From Bacillota bacterium (lineage in GTDB: Bacteria; Bacillota; Clostridia; Christensenellales; Aristaeellaceae), in assembly GCA_023411375.1 (NCBI GenBank), contig JAEYOW010000010.1:62001-126000 (forward strand): a DNA stretch of 64,000 bases, read 5' to 3'. The notes under the pieces were generated by a model, which was not told the origin of the DNA, ran no database searches, and saw only the letters and a program-made list of their open reading frames with translations. Position 1 is the stretch's first letter. Every line of letters starts with the position of its first letter. A program made the translations under genes and the position numbers. Of the stretch, positions 1 through 8,463 are shown in pieces.

Positions 1-2
1 TG

Positions 3-728
3 GCCAGCGGCAGCGAGCAATGGACGTCGCAAATCCCGCAAGCCCTTAAAGCCGCTTTTACCGGGCCGCAGTGGGAGGGGTATACCTGTGTGGACGGTTT
101 TGCCTTTTATCCCGTCGACAAACCCAGCGGCGAATATTCCTCCAACATTGCTTTCCTGATCATGCGCAAGGACAAAGCCTATACCTTCTGTGTTCTTCAA
201 CAGGAATATGACGAGTGGCAGTGGCGTGCCAAAGCTGAGAAGCTCCTGCCCTACGATGAGGATGCGGCTCCGGTCATTACCGTCTGTGATGATTTGAATT
301 GGGTATGGATTGAGTATGAGCTTGCGAATGGATATCGCGAGGAACTGACCTTTGTGCGATTCGACGGACTGAATTGGTATCTTGGGGAATACCGCAAATA
401 TTGCGCAAAAGAGCCGATACAGGAAGAATTCCAGGTCCGGCTTGATGTGGAAAAATACTTTGGCTTGTGTTTTGATTTGACCAGTCAATATTATGGTGAC
501 CGAAAAAAACGCGTAGACGAATTCAAAGCCATCGTAAACGACCATCATGAATTCTTCGTCACGGAGAGGAAAAACGGCCGGCTCCTGTACGATCAGCAGC
601 CCTTTTACGGAATCCTGGATTTGGATATCAACACGCTGGATATCGCCGCCTTCCCCCGAACCATCGAAGCTGTATTAGAGCGGTTTTCCGCCACCCCCGC
701 GGACCGAAGCGAATGGCTCTGGAGATAG
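3..728 (+). CDS. Unrecognised protein, N-terminus outside window
   Basis: The frame is open from the left edge, so the true start lies upstream and about 241 codons are visible. A GTG at 90 is the first start-like codon in the frame but nothing favours it. The visible part is acidic and rich in Trp and Tyr (WQWRAK, LNWVWIEYEL, GLNWYLGEYRKY), with no membrane segment and no catalytic motif I recognise. A beta-rich secreted or surface protein would fit, but this is a guess. It converges on the phage-like operon. A GC-rich inverted repeat just after the stop (GGGCGGCCG at 731-739, CGGCCGCCC at 752-760) may separate the two, though it has no T-run. Confidence 0.7.
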   Translation, partial: ASGSEQWTSQIPQALKAAFTGPQWEGYTCVDGFAFYPVDKPSGEYSSNIAFLIMRKDKAYTFCVLQQEYDEWQWRAKAEKLLPYDEDAAPVITVCDDLNWVWIEYELANGYREELTFVRFDGLNWYLGEYRKYCAKEPIQEEFQVRLDVEKYFGLCFDLTSQYYGDRKKRVDEFKAIVNDHHEFFVTERKNGRLLYDQQPFYGILDLDINTLDIAAFPRTIEAVLERFSATPADRSEWLWR

Positions 729-784
729 GCGGGCGGCCGCCTCGCGAACCACGGCCGCCCTTGGAATCGCCGTCAGTTTAATGG

Positions 785-2032
785 TTACATGGGCTGGTAA
801 AGCCTTGCCTTTGTCGTGGAGCCAATCGTGCCATTGACAGGCGTAATGCCCTTCGCCTGTTTAAAGGCCTCCACGGCGCTCACCGTAGCCGTATCAAGCG
901 CGCCCGTAACGGTTCCGCTATAGAAGCCAAGGCAGTTTAGCCGCCTCTGCACATTTGCGATATACGCGTTGGAGTCTCCTTCCGTAAACGTTTCCGTGCC
1001 GAAGTCGGACATGGCGGTGGTAAAGTCCTCCTCATCGCTATACCCCACAAACCGGTCGCTGCTCGCTGGCGCGTTCAGCGTATCGGCCATGTGATAATAG
1101 ACGGTAAGCGTGTCCGGATTCCGTATCACATCGTTTTGATTGGCGGTATGTCCACAAACATATACAGCGCCATCGCTGCCGACATCCCGGCTTGCCAACA
1201 CTACGTGGGGCAAATTGTTCATATCGACGATTGTAGTGTTGTTCTCAACTTTAGTCGCAGCCGTATACACCAGATCGCCCTTTTTAACCTGCGCCTTGCC
1301 GCATTCGCTGGCATAACCCCTGTCAACCAGGTAATTCCGCTGTTGAACCGTCAACGGCCAGGCGTCTCCGCGATTCGGCGTCCCCGCCGCATATGGCGTA
1401 TAGTAGCACCAGGGCTCCTCCATCGGCACCCCGCCGGCGAACAGGCATTGTGAAACAAAGTTAGCGCAGTCTTGATCTAATGTCTGAAACCCTGTCGAAT
1501 ACGTATCCGCAAACTGCTTTGCGTAAGCGACCGCCTCGCTTCTCCTGTACGCGACCGGCACGGCGGGCTCCGCCTCACACATTTCCAAAGCGTCCAGCCA
1601 CACGTTCGTCATGGTGCTCCCGGCAAGCCAGGAGGTGGAAATCACAAGCATGATTCTGACGCTTTCACCGCTTGCCTCCGGTATGGTAAGCTCATAGCCC
1701 TTCATGCCGGTAACCGTTTCGTTTAGCGGTACGGTATACTTCGCGTTTGGGATTTGTCCCCCGGCCATCGGCAGGCAGTTGATGCTTACCGTCACGTTTC
1801 CCTCATTCTGGAACGTCGCGTGAAACCGGATGCGGTAGGTCTTTCCGGGCGTCACATAGATATCGCTCATGTACGCCTGAAAGGTTTCCCCATTCGTAAT
1901 CTGCGTGCAGCGCAAGCTCCGGCTGCCGTCGTAATGCACATCCGTCACATAGCTTGGGGTGCTCGTCCCATAAAAAACCCATCCCGAATTGTTTTCAAAG
2001 CTCCCGTTGGGGATTACATTGCTCGATGCCAT
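785..2032 (-). CDS. Amidase-type cell-wall lysin with carbohydrate-binding-like and peptidoglycan-binding domains
   Basis: 415 residues. Residues 5-150 form a beta-sandwich module of the CBM4/9-like type (opening NVIPNGSFENNSGW). Residues about 160-310 resemble the putative amidase domain (Amidase_6), with a likely catalytic Cys in LDQDCANFVSQC and His in NLPHVVLASR. Residues about 355-415 are a PG_binding_1 repeat (VQRRLNCLGFYSG...). There is no signal peptide, as expected for a phage lysin that needs a holin or lysis for release. The start has AAGGAG 8 bases upstream. It is last in the phage-like operon, 151 bases after terL, where a phage would have its structural genes. Enzyme class is inferred from motifs; the exact bond cleaved is unknown. 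Confidence 0.75.
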   Translation of the reverse strand: MASSNVIPNGSFENNSGWVFYGTSTPSYVTDVHYDGSRSLRCTQITNGETFQAYMSDIYVTPGKTYRIRFHATFQNEGNVTVSINCLPMAGGQIPNAKYTVPLNETVTGMKGYELTIPEASGESVRIMLVISTSWLAGSTMTNVWLDALEMCEAEPAVPVAYRRSEAVAYAKQFADTYSTGFQTLDQDCANFVSQCLFAGGVPMEEPWCYYTPYAAGTPNRGDAWPLTVQQRNYLVDRGYASECGKAQVKKGDLVYTAATKVENNTTIVDMNNLPHVVLASRDVGSDGAVYVCGHTANQNDVIRNPDTLTVYYHMADTLNAPASSDRFVGYSDEEDFTTAMSDFGTETFTEGDSNAYIANVQRRLNCLGFYSGTVTGALDTATVSAVEAFKQAKGITPVNGTIGSTTKARLYQPM

Positions 2033-2183
2033 GGTTCTTCTCCTTTCTCTGGCCCGTTGGGCTTTTTCCCGGCCCGGGGCCGGTCGTGCCTCTCACCGTT
2101 TTCAGCGAAAAGCGTTTTTGTACCGCGTTTCATGTTCGCCCGTCGGCTCCCTGGCGGCGGCGACTCTTTCCCCCCTCCTTCCC

Positions 2184-3407
2184 CTACCGCCTGTCTATCA
2201 GCTCCACAAAATCAAGCCAGGTATAGCAAAACGCGTCCCAACGGTCATTGATGTTGCCGAGGTTCCTGTCCTCCGGCTCGTCCGGGCGCGCGTCGCTCCA
2301 GCGCAGCCGGCTCAGCGCCTTCGCCGTTTCCACACATTCCGGCGAAAGAAACAGCCGCCCTTGCGAAAGCAGCCGGTCCACTGTCAGCGGCCGTTGGCTG
2401 AGCGGGTTCTTGCGGCAGCCGGAGATGTTGCGCCAGGGAAGCCCCGCCGCGCGCGCCGCCGAAATCAGGCTGTTGATCATGGTGGGGCTGGCGCTGTCGC
2501 ACAGCGCCCAGTCCAGCCGTCCAAAGCGCCTGAGCGCGTCCCGGTAAAAGGCGGTGAAGCGCTCGCAGATATCGTTGGCGTCAATGCCGCGCCCATCGGG
2601 AACCGCGTCCTCCGCGAGCACAAAAAGCCGCTCGTATCCGTGGTAGCCCGTCAGGCAAAAGCAGGTGCGCGAGCCTATGCCGCCAAAATCCACACCCATC
2701 ACCACGCGGGTGTAGGGCGGCGCGCCCGTTGCCGCAAAGCGCTCCGGCGCGTCGGCAAAGCGCGGAAACACCAGCCCCTCCGCGCGCGTCCACTCGCCCA
2801 GGATGTAGCGGTTGTAATACACCGTGCCCGCGTATTCGCGCTTCAGGCTTTGCACAAAGGCGGACGGCAGAAACGGGTTGTCGTTGATTGAGTAGTGCTG
2901 TACGTACACGTCCGCCGCGCCGTCCAGAAATATCTTGAACCAGTGCTCCGGCCAGGCGGGGTTGCATGTGCCGTCAAACAGGCTGTAAGGCTTGTCCAGG
3001 CGGGATTTCAGCATTTCGAACACATCCTGCCGCCAGGTCGTCACCTCGTCGCCGTAGCAGTATTTAACGCTCATGCCGCGAATGCGGTCCACATGCCGGG
3101 CATTGTCCGCGCCCATGCAGTGGGCGCGCTGGCCGAACAGCTCGGCCGTGCCGTCGCTTCGCAGCGGCCCGACCAGCTCCGGCCCCCAGATATCCCGCAT
3201 CGGGTCCAGGATATTGCGCTGGATGGTACCTCTGGTGTTGCCGAGGATGACGTTGAGCCCGTCGCGCCCGCGACCGTCCAAAAGCCGCTTCGGAATGAGG
3301 AAATAATCCCCATACGTCTTGCCAGCGCGCGTCGCTCCGGTCTTTACGTTCCAACGGCGGGTGGCGTTTCGGCGGTACGCCCGCTGCATCTCGCTTTGAA
3401 ACGCCAT
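2184..3407 (-). CDS. terL: Phage terminase large subunit (PBSX-type)
   Basis: 407 residues, normal length. It is the motor and nuclease that packages DNA into phage heads. The N-terminal ATPase has Walker A GATRAGKT (residues 24-31) and a Walker B-like YCYGDEVTTW near 120. The C-terminal RNase H-like nuclease shows VMGVDFGG near 237, a later acidic site (LCDSASP) and NDRWDAF near the end, matching the three-acid pattern of the family. The start codon overlaps the terS stop by one base (TGATG), so the two are translationally coupled. No portal gene follows, so it cannot package alone unless a helper supplies the head. All visible catalytic residues are retained. Confidence 0.88.
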   Translation of the reverse strand: MAFQSEMQRAYRRNATRRWNVKTGATRAGKTYGDYFLIPKRLLDGRGRDGLNVILGNTRGTIQRNILDPMRDIWGPELVGPLRSDGTAELFGQRAHCMGADNARHVDRIRGMSVKYCYGDEVTTWRQDVFEMLKSRLDKPYSLFDGTCNPAWPEHWFKIFLDGAADVYVQHYSINDNPFLPSAFVQSLKREYAGTVYYNRYILGEWTRAEGLVFPRFADAPERFAATGAPPYTRVVMGVDFGGIGSRTCFCLTGYHGYERLFVLAEDAVPDGRGIDANDICERFTAFYRDALRRFGRLDWALCDSASPTMINSLISAARAAGLPWRNISGCRKNPLSQRPLTVDRLLSQGRLFLSPECVETAKALSRLRWSDARPDEPEDRNLGNINDRWDAFCYTWLDFVELIDRR

Positions 3408-4093
3408 CAGCCGTCCTCTCCATCCGCCGGGAATATGCCCGGCACGCTGGCACGCTCGCCGCTAAGCGTTCCAAAGTCCGCGCCGCCCGGCTCTCCCATG
3501 TTTCCCGTGCCGCTCAGTTCGTCCAATCCCGCAACGGCGGCCGAATCCCCACCGGATGCCGCGCCGCCGTCCTCTCCGGCCTCCGCGTCCATGCGCCGCA
3601 TGATGCGCTCCACGGCGGTCAGTTCCTGTCCCGGCTCCCGCGCGCCCTGCGCCACGTCGGTCAGGTCCTTCAGCACCGCCGCGAGCTGCTTGAGCCCCGC
3701 CAGGTCGACGGGCGTTCGCACCACGTTCACCTGCTCGCGGTCGGTGGTGATCTCCCGTGTGGGCTTGCCCGGCGCGTCCGGGTCGCCGTACTCGATGGCC
3801 CGCTCGCGCGTCGTCAGCTTCACCGCCGTCCGATCCAGCTCGGCGGCGGCTCGTTCCACCTGCTTAAGCAGCGCGTCGCGCGCGGATAAAATCCTCTCCC
3901 GCGCCATGCTTTCCGGCGCTCCTCCCGGGCTGTCGCCCTCCGCCCGCGCGGCCGTCCCGCGCAGCTCCGCCCAACGCTCGCGCGAGGCCCTGAGCTGCAA
4001 CGTGGAATAGCTTACCCCGCGCTTTTTTGCCAGCCCCCGCAGGCTGATGCCCGTTCCCGCGTATTCCTCCCTGATCGCTCCCCATTCCGGCAA
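3407..4093 (-). CDS. terS: Phage terminase small subunit-like protein
   Basis: Predicted DNA-recognition partner of TerL. The N-terminus carries a helix-turn-helix of the terminase small subunit type (about 40 residues; IREEYAGTGISLRGLAKK then GVSYSTLQLRASRERW). A predicted helical region (residues about 80-170) would give the oligomer, and the C-terminus is low-complexity and acidic. I place the start at TTG 4093 because AAGGAGG sits 9 bases upstream. The frame is open to a TTG at 4147, but that would add a very basic RRQRRRR-type leader and loses the ribosome binding site. The assignment rests on the HTH and on direct coupling to terL. The function of the long C-terminal tail is unknown. 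Confidence 0.68.
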   Translation of the reverse strand: MPEWGAIREEYAGTGISLRGLAKKRGVSYSTLQLRASRERWAELRGTAARAEGDSPGGAPESMARERILSARDALLKQVERAAAELDRTAVKLTTRERAIEYGDPDAPGKPTREITTDREQVNVVRTPVDLAGLKQLAAVLKDLTDVAQGAREPGQELTAVERIMRRMDAEAGEDGGAASGGDSAAVAGLDELSGTGNMGEPGGADFGTLSGERASVPGIFPADGEDG

Positions 4094-4316
4094 GCGTTCA
4101 CGCCTCCTTCTTTGCCGGCGGCTGCGCGCCTCCGGACAATGCGTCAAAAAAAGCGCCTGACAAGCAAGCGCCTTTCAAATTTTTATTGTGTTCAGGGCGA
4201 AAGCCCTTGGCCAATCCCCTCCGCCCACCTTTGACGAGCTTATCATAACACGCCCGCAGCCCCGCCGCCTAGTCCCGCCATGTCGCGCAATTGGGAAAGA
4301 AAAACGAGGAGGAGGC

Positions 4317-5333
4317 TCACCCTGCCTCCCCGTTCCTTTCCCGCTCAATCAGAGCCTGAACCGCCGCCATCTGCTCTGGTGGAATGCCGTCCACCTCCGC
4401 GGGGTCGTAGATTCTCTGACTGTACTGATGCTCAATCACGCGTATTGGCGCATATGCTGCCGTTGCTCTGGGCAGCTCGTCCTCCCAGCGCCGCTGGCTG
4501 AGCCACGTTCCCGGATAGGGGATATATTGACCGCCCTGCTTTATCCACTGCTCGCTTTGCGCGTGCGCCTCAACGGCGCGCCCAAGCGTCTCACGCATCG
4601 CCCCGTCCGGGCGCAGCCTCTCCCACGCTCTCCGTGCCGCCTCCTTGCCCGCCTTACGCGGATAGGCCTTCCAAAAGTCCTCGAATCCATCGTCCTCCCC
4701 TGTCCTCTCCCCTGCGGGGGATAATGGGGGCTGATGCTTTCGCTGTTTTTCTCTGTCCTGTTTAGGTACGCAACCGGATTGCGGCCCATTGCGCGGACCG
4801 GACGGTTCGCCGCTTTTCCCTCCGCCTTCCGAACCGTCATGCGGCCCGTAGCGTAGGCCGTCACGCGGCGCGCGTTTCCGTCCGGGCTGTGGTTCGGCCC
4901 ATGACCCGGCCATCAAACCGCCATCCGGCGCGCCTCCGTCCGCCTCCGTATCCCAAGGCCCATCCCTAAAGCCAGCCCGCATCCCGTTGCCAAGCTCCCG
5001 CTCATCCCTCGCCCCATAGCGGACCGCACAGCTTTTCAATCTGTATAGGGATGCCCGGTTCCCACCTCGGGCCTTCCATTCGATCAGCCCTGCCGAACGT
5101 AGCGCCTCACGCGCCCGCTTCACGCCCGAGGCCGACAGGCCCGCATGCAGCGAAAGCGCGGATGCCGCCGCACTGAACTCATCCTTCCACCCGGTCTTGT
5201 TAGCAATGTGCATCAGCGCGTACCAAAGCGCAATAGCTTGCGCGGACAGGCCTCCCGCCTCCAGCCTGTCGTGAAACGCCCTGATTTCCAGCAGATAGTT
5301 GATAATGCGTCCATCCCCCATCCCGTTATTCAT
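4317..5333 (-). CDS. Phage-type replication initiator / replisome organiser
   Basis: 338 residues. Residues 1-105 form a winged-helix domain (LLEIRAFHDRL, WYALMHIANKTGW, LSASGVKRAREALRSAGLIEWKARGG), as in phage replication initiators. Residues about 115-200 are a Gly/Pro-rich linker. The C-terminal domain (FEDFWKAYPRKAGKEAARRAW ... YIPYPGTWLSQRRWEDEL) is the conserved tail seen in many Firmicutes phage replication proteins that load the host helicase. It is the first gene of the cassette, about 165 bases after the predicted transcription start. The linker-coding DNA carries repeated GGCCCAT-type motifs (see 4781-4966), recalling lambda O, whose origin lies inside its own gene. There is no helicase loader next to it. 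Confidence 0.7.
   Translation of the reverse strand: MNNGMGDGRIINYLLEIRAFHDRLEAGGLSAQAIALWYALMHIANKTGWKDEFSAAASALSLHAGLSASGVKRAREALRSAGLIEWKARGGNRASLYRLKSCAVRYGARDERELGNGMRAGFRDGPWDTEADGGAPDGGLMAGSWAEPQPGRKRAPRDGLRYGPHDGSEGGGKSGEPSGPRNGPQSGCVPKQDREKQRKHQPPLSPAGERTGEDDGFEDFWKAYPRKAGKEAARRAWERLRPDGAMRETLGRAVEAHAQSEQWIKQGGQYIPYPGTWLSQRRWEDELPRATAAYAPIRVIEHQYSQRIYDPAEVDGIPPEQMAAVQALIERERNGEAG
4781..4966. repeat. Four CGGCCCAT-type repeats inside the rep gene
   Basis: Related motifs start at 4781 (GCGGCCCATTGCG), 4841 (GCGGCCCGTAGCG), 4893 (TTCGGCCCATGAC) and 4955 (AAGGCCCATCCC), 52-62 bases apart, in the region coding for the disordered linker of the initiator. They could be initiator-binding iterons as in lambdoid phages, or simply repeated Gly-Pro codons; the sequence alone cannot decide. 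Confidence 0.35.
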
Positions 5334-5505
5334 ATGCCATCACCCTTTCATCAACTTCTTATTTCTATTTAAAATAGATTTTTAGTGCTAAAAAGTCACC
5401 GTTATCCACCTCTAAACACCGAAAGGCCGCTCGGATTCTCTTTCAATCCTCTGTTCGTCACGAGCCGCAGGTCCTCCAACCCCGGCGAAATCTCCATGCC
5501 GTCGA

Positions 5506-5534
5506 ATTATATTCTAATTTTATTAGATTGTCAA
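5506..5534 (-). promoter_or_regulatory. Perfect sigma-A promoter with palindrome in the spacer
   Basis: On the minus strand TTGACA (5534-5529) is followed by exactly 17 bases and TATAAT (5511-5506). The spacer holds a perfect dyad, TCTAAT-TTT-ATTAGA at 5513-5527, well placed for a repressor. It drives the phage-like cassette, with rep starting about 165 bases further on. No regulator gene lies nearby, so any repressor must act from elsewhere. The rest of the 320-base gap (5334-5653) holds only the feoB terminator and an unremarkable leader. Confidence 0.8.
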
Positions 5535-5600
5535 TCCTTCCCGCCGGTACCTCAACCCCAGCCAGGAAGCGCCCGCCGCCCGTGCCGCATGCTTTAAAGA

Positions 5601-5622
5601 CCGCCGCGCAAATGCGCGGCGG
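5601..5622 (-). terminator. feoB terminator
   Basis: CCGCCGCGC and GCGCGGCGG arms (9 bp) with an AAAT loop, 31 bases after the feoB stop. On the minus strand the hairpin is followed by TCTTTAAAG, a weak T-tract. Confidence 0.6.
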
Positions 5623-5653
5623 CCCAGCGTCCCGCCAAAACGGTTCGTTTCTA

Positions 5654-7741
5654 TCAGAACAGCCTGCTTACAAACGCCAGCGTTATGCACATCGCGCAGC
5701 CCACCAGCGTGGGCAGCAATATGGCAAGCCCGGTCCACCGCACGCTTCTGGTTTCCTTATAGATCGTCAGCACCGTAGTGGAGCAGGGCCAATGGAAAAG
5801 CGAGAACAGCGCCACGCATGCGGCCGTCCATACCGTCCAGCCGTTATCCACCAGCAGCGCCCTGAGCGTATCCAGCCCCTGCGGCTCAATCAGCGTACCC
5901 TGCGCAAGATAGGTCATCAGCATGATGGGCAGCACGATCTCGTTTGCCGGAAAGCCCAGGATAAAAGCCAGCAGGATCACGCCATCCATGCCCATAAGCC
6001 GCCCGGCCGGGTCAAGGAAATCCGCGCATAACCGCAAGAGCTGCGTATCGCCCACGTATACATTGGCCAACACCCACACGCATAGCCCGGCCGGCGCGGC
6101 CACCGATACCGCGCGCCCCAGCACAAACAGCGTCCTGTCAAACACCGACCGTACGATTACCTGCCCCACCCTGGGTCGACGAAACGGCGGCAGCTCCAGT
6201 GAAAACGACGAGGGCACGCCCTTTAGCACCGTCTGCGACAAAAGCCTGGAGCACAAAAGTGTCACCGCAACGCTCAGCACAATCAGCCCCACCAGCATCA
6301 CCGCGCACAGCAGCGCCCCCGCCGACCCGGCCGCAACCATAAAGAACATGCTCAGCAGTGCGATCAGGGTCGGAAACCGCCCGTTGCAAGGCACCATCGC
6401 ATTTGTCAAAATCGCGATCAACCGCTCCCGCGGGCTTTGAATAATGCGGCAGCCCATCACGCCCACCGCGTTGCAGCCCAGGCCCATGCACATACACAAC
6501 GCCTGCTTGCCGCACGCCTTGCACCTCTGGAAGCATTTGTCCAGGTTAAAAGCCACGCGCGGTAAAAAGCCTAAATCCTCAAGCAGGGTAAACAACGGAA
6601 AGAAAATCGCCATCGGCGGCAGCATCACGGAAATCACCCACGCCGCCACACGGTACACACCCAACACCAACGCACCCGTCAGCCATTCGGGCGCGCCCAG
6701 TCCGCGCATCCATCCAAGCAGCGTCGGCTCAAATCCCATCAGCTTTTCCGAGAGCCACGCGGAGGGCACGTTCGCGCCCGAAATGGTAATGTAAAGCACC
6801 AGCGCAAGCATGCAAAGCATCAGCGGGATACCCACGCGCTTGCTGGAAAGCAAGCGGTCCAGCCGTAGCTGCCGCTGCTCCTCGGTTGATTTTTCCGGCC
6901 TTGTTACCACAGCGCGGCATAGCTCGCCCGCCGCCCGGTACCCCTCGCCGATCACCTCGGCCACAAGGCGCTCGTTCACATAGCCCTCTCCCGCCAGCAC
7001 CTTGAGGCGCTCGCGCACCGCCGCGGCAAGCGCGCCGCGCTTTTCGGGCTGTGCGTCCTCCAAAAGCCGCTGCAAAAAGCTCTCGCCGCTTACCAACAGC
7101 CGCAGCGACGCGAAGCGGGCCGCATGCTTTGTTCGTACTTGGGGCAGCGCCTCCATCATCGCGGGCGCAAGCGCCTCCATGGCATCCTGAACGGGCTGAG
7201 GATAGCGCAGCCGCTTCACGGCGCCCATGGCGCCGCTTTGCGCATCGTCCGCCGCCGTGTCCAAAACGCGGCGCTTCAGTTCGCGAAGGCCCTGCTTTTT
7301 CTTTGCCGTCACACCCACCACGGGCATTTTCAGCAGCGTTTCAAGCCGTACAAGGTCGATCAGGATGCCCCTGCGCGCCGCCTCATCCATCATGTTGACG
7401 CATAGCACGGTCCGCGGGCACGCCTCCGCAACCTGTAGGGCCAGGTTCAGGTTGCGCTCCAGGCACGTCGCATCGCACACCACTACCGCCGCGTCAAGCG
7501 CCGTAAAGTTCAGGTAGTCGCTCGCCACCACCTCCTCGGGCGAGCCGTTAAGCAGCGAATATGCACCCGGCAAGTCCACCAGCGTCCATTCGTTCACGCC
7601 GTCCCGTACCCGGCCGCGCGCGCTTTCCACCGTTTTGCCCGCCCAGTTGCCCGTGTGCTGCCTGAGGCCTGTCAACGCGTTAAACACCGTGCTTTTGCCA
7701 ACGTTGGGATTACCGCACAGCGCCACGCGCAGCGCGCTCAT
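5654..7741 (-). CDS. feoB: Ferrous iron transporter FeoB
   Basis: 695-residue inner-membrane Fe(II) transporter. The N-terminal G domain shows G1 GNPNVGKS (residues 10-17), the switch region with TGNWAGKTVE, and G3 DLPGAYS; a helical regulatory domain follows to about residue 270. The membrane part (from about 300) has two Gate-type repeats and the FeoB core, with conserved Cys in CMGLGCNAVGVMGCRII and AMVPCNGRFP. Length is normal. The start overlaps the feoA stop as ATGA, giving a coupled feoA-feoB pair. No Fur box was identified. Confidence 0.96.
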   Translation of the reverse strand: MSALRVALCGNPNVGKSTVFNALTGLRQHTGNWAGKTVESARGRVRDGVNEWTLVDLPGAYSLLNGSPEEVVASDYLNFTALDAAVVVCDATCLERNLNLALQVAEACPRTVLCVNMMDEAARRGILIDLVRLETLLKMPVVGVTAKKKQGLRELKRRVLDTAADDAQSGAMGAVKRLRYPQPVQDAMEALAPAMMEALPQVRTKHAARFASLRLLVSGESFLQRLLEDAQPEKRGALAAAVRERLKVLAGEGYVNERLVAEVIGEGYRAAGELCRAVVTRPEKSTEEQRQLRLDRLLSSKRVGIPLMLCMLALVLYITISGANVPSAWLSEKLMGFEPTLLGWMRGLGAPEWLTGALVLGVYRVAAWVISVMLPPMAIFFPLFTLLEDLGFLPRVAFNLDKCFQRCKACGKQALCMCMGLGCNAVGVMGCRIIQSPRERLIAILTNAMVPCNGRFPTLIALLSMFFMVAAGSAGALLCAVMLVGLIVLSVAVTLLCSRLLSQTVLKGVPSSFSLELPPFRRPRVGQVIVRSVFDRTLFVLGRAVSVAAPAGLCVWVLANVYVGDTQLLRLCADFLDPAGRLMGMDGVILLAFILGFPANEIVLPIMLMTYLAQGTLIEPQGLDTLRALLVDNGWTVWTAACVALFSLFHWPCSTTVLTIYKETRSVRWTGLAILLPTLVGCAMCITLAFVSRLF

Positions 7742-8298
7742 GGCTCACCTCCGGCGGCTGTCCCGGGTTCTTTGGTTTCCACGCTCCGGCTATCGGCGCT
7801 CCATAGGGCGTCCGACCCGACGTCCCACAGTCCTTCCGCCTCCTTGTCGGCCCAAATCCCCCCCGCGGGGCGCTTTGGGCTTCGGCGCCCGGAGCCATTG
7901 GCTCCTTCCGCGCTTCGTGGAGCCTCCTGACCGGCCTCCTCCATATCCTCGGCCTGCGGCGAGCCCTCCGCCCCGCCGCCGTATTCTTCCTTCCCGTCAA
8001 TTATAAGCTCCCGTCCGTCACAGCGCCCGCATTCGGCGCGCCGGCACACCAGCGCGCCGTCCTCGTCGCGCTCGCAGCAAACGCACCTCGCGTCGTCGCC
8101 ACGCAGGGCGATCACCGTATCCTTTACGCGGTAGGCGCGCGGATCGCCAAAAGCGGAGGAAAACAGGCACGTCACCCGGCTTTCCTCCGTAAAGCCCAAA
8201 TCGCGAAGGCGCGCGTGCATCTCACCCGTGCCATGTACCGCTGTAATTACGGCGCTCTGGCCGCCGCCCAGCGCGTTTAATGTGAATGGTTGTTGCAT
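7738..8298 (-). CDS. feoA: FeoA-domain protein with cysteine cluster and disordered tail
   Basis: Residues 1-78 are a FeoA (SH3-like) domain (GGGQSAVITAVHG, RLRDLGFTEESRVTCLF), thought to act on FeoB. FeoA is normally 75-85 residues, but this one is about 186. A cysteine knot follows (CVCC, then CRRAECGRC, residues about 92-112), then a low-complexity acidic/Gly/Pro tail with repeated Ala-Glu and Gly runs. The Cys cluster could bind Fe, Zn or an Fe-S centre, which would make sense for an iron sensor; that is inference. The start is ATG 8298, since the TTG at 8301 has no better ribosome binding site. It overlaps feoB by 4 bases. Confidence 0.88.
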   Translation of the reverse strand: MQQPFTLNALGGGQSAVITAVHGTGEMHARLRDLGFTEESRVTCLFSSAFGDPRAYRVKDTVIALRGDDARCVCCERDEDGALVCRRAECGRCDGRELIIDGKEEYGGGAEGSPQAEDMEEAGQEAPRSAEGANGSGRRSPKRPAGGIWADKEAEGLWDVGSDALWSADSRSVETKEPGTAAGGEP

Positions 8299-8463
8299 CA
8301 AACCGCACCACCTTATCCATCAGCAGTGGCGGGCAAAGAGCAGACCTCCGCCCACCTTGCTTTCAGGATATGCGCGGGATGCATGGAGGTGTCATTTTCC
8401 CTCCCGGGTTGCACGGCCGGATCCGCCGTTTTCCGTCCGCCGCGCCATGGACCGGCGCGGGCC

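Larger units (their letters stand above)
785..5534 (-). mobile_element. Reduced phage-derived cassette: rep, terS, terL, lysin
   Basis: Four leftward genes run in normal phage order (replication protein, small terminase, large terminase, amidase lysin), but everything a phage needs between and around them is absent. There is no portal, protease, capsid, tail, holin, integrase or repressor. All four frames are intact and have good ribosome binding sites, and base composition matches the GC-rich chromosome, which suggests long residence. A perfect promoter at 5506-5534 starts the operon. It could be a decaying prophage, a packaging satellite, or a domesticated cassette. The intact frames argue against simple decay. 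Confidence 0.65.

Noticed and set aside
1989..2891. Long rightward frame across the terminase gene
   Set aside because: Arg/Ala-rich antisense of terL; no ribosome binding site or domain.
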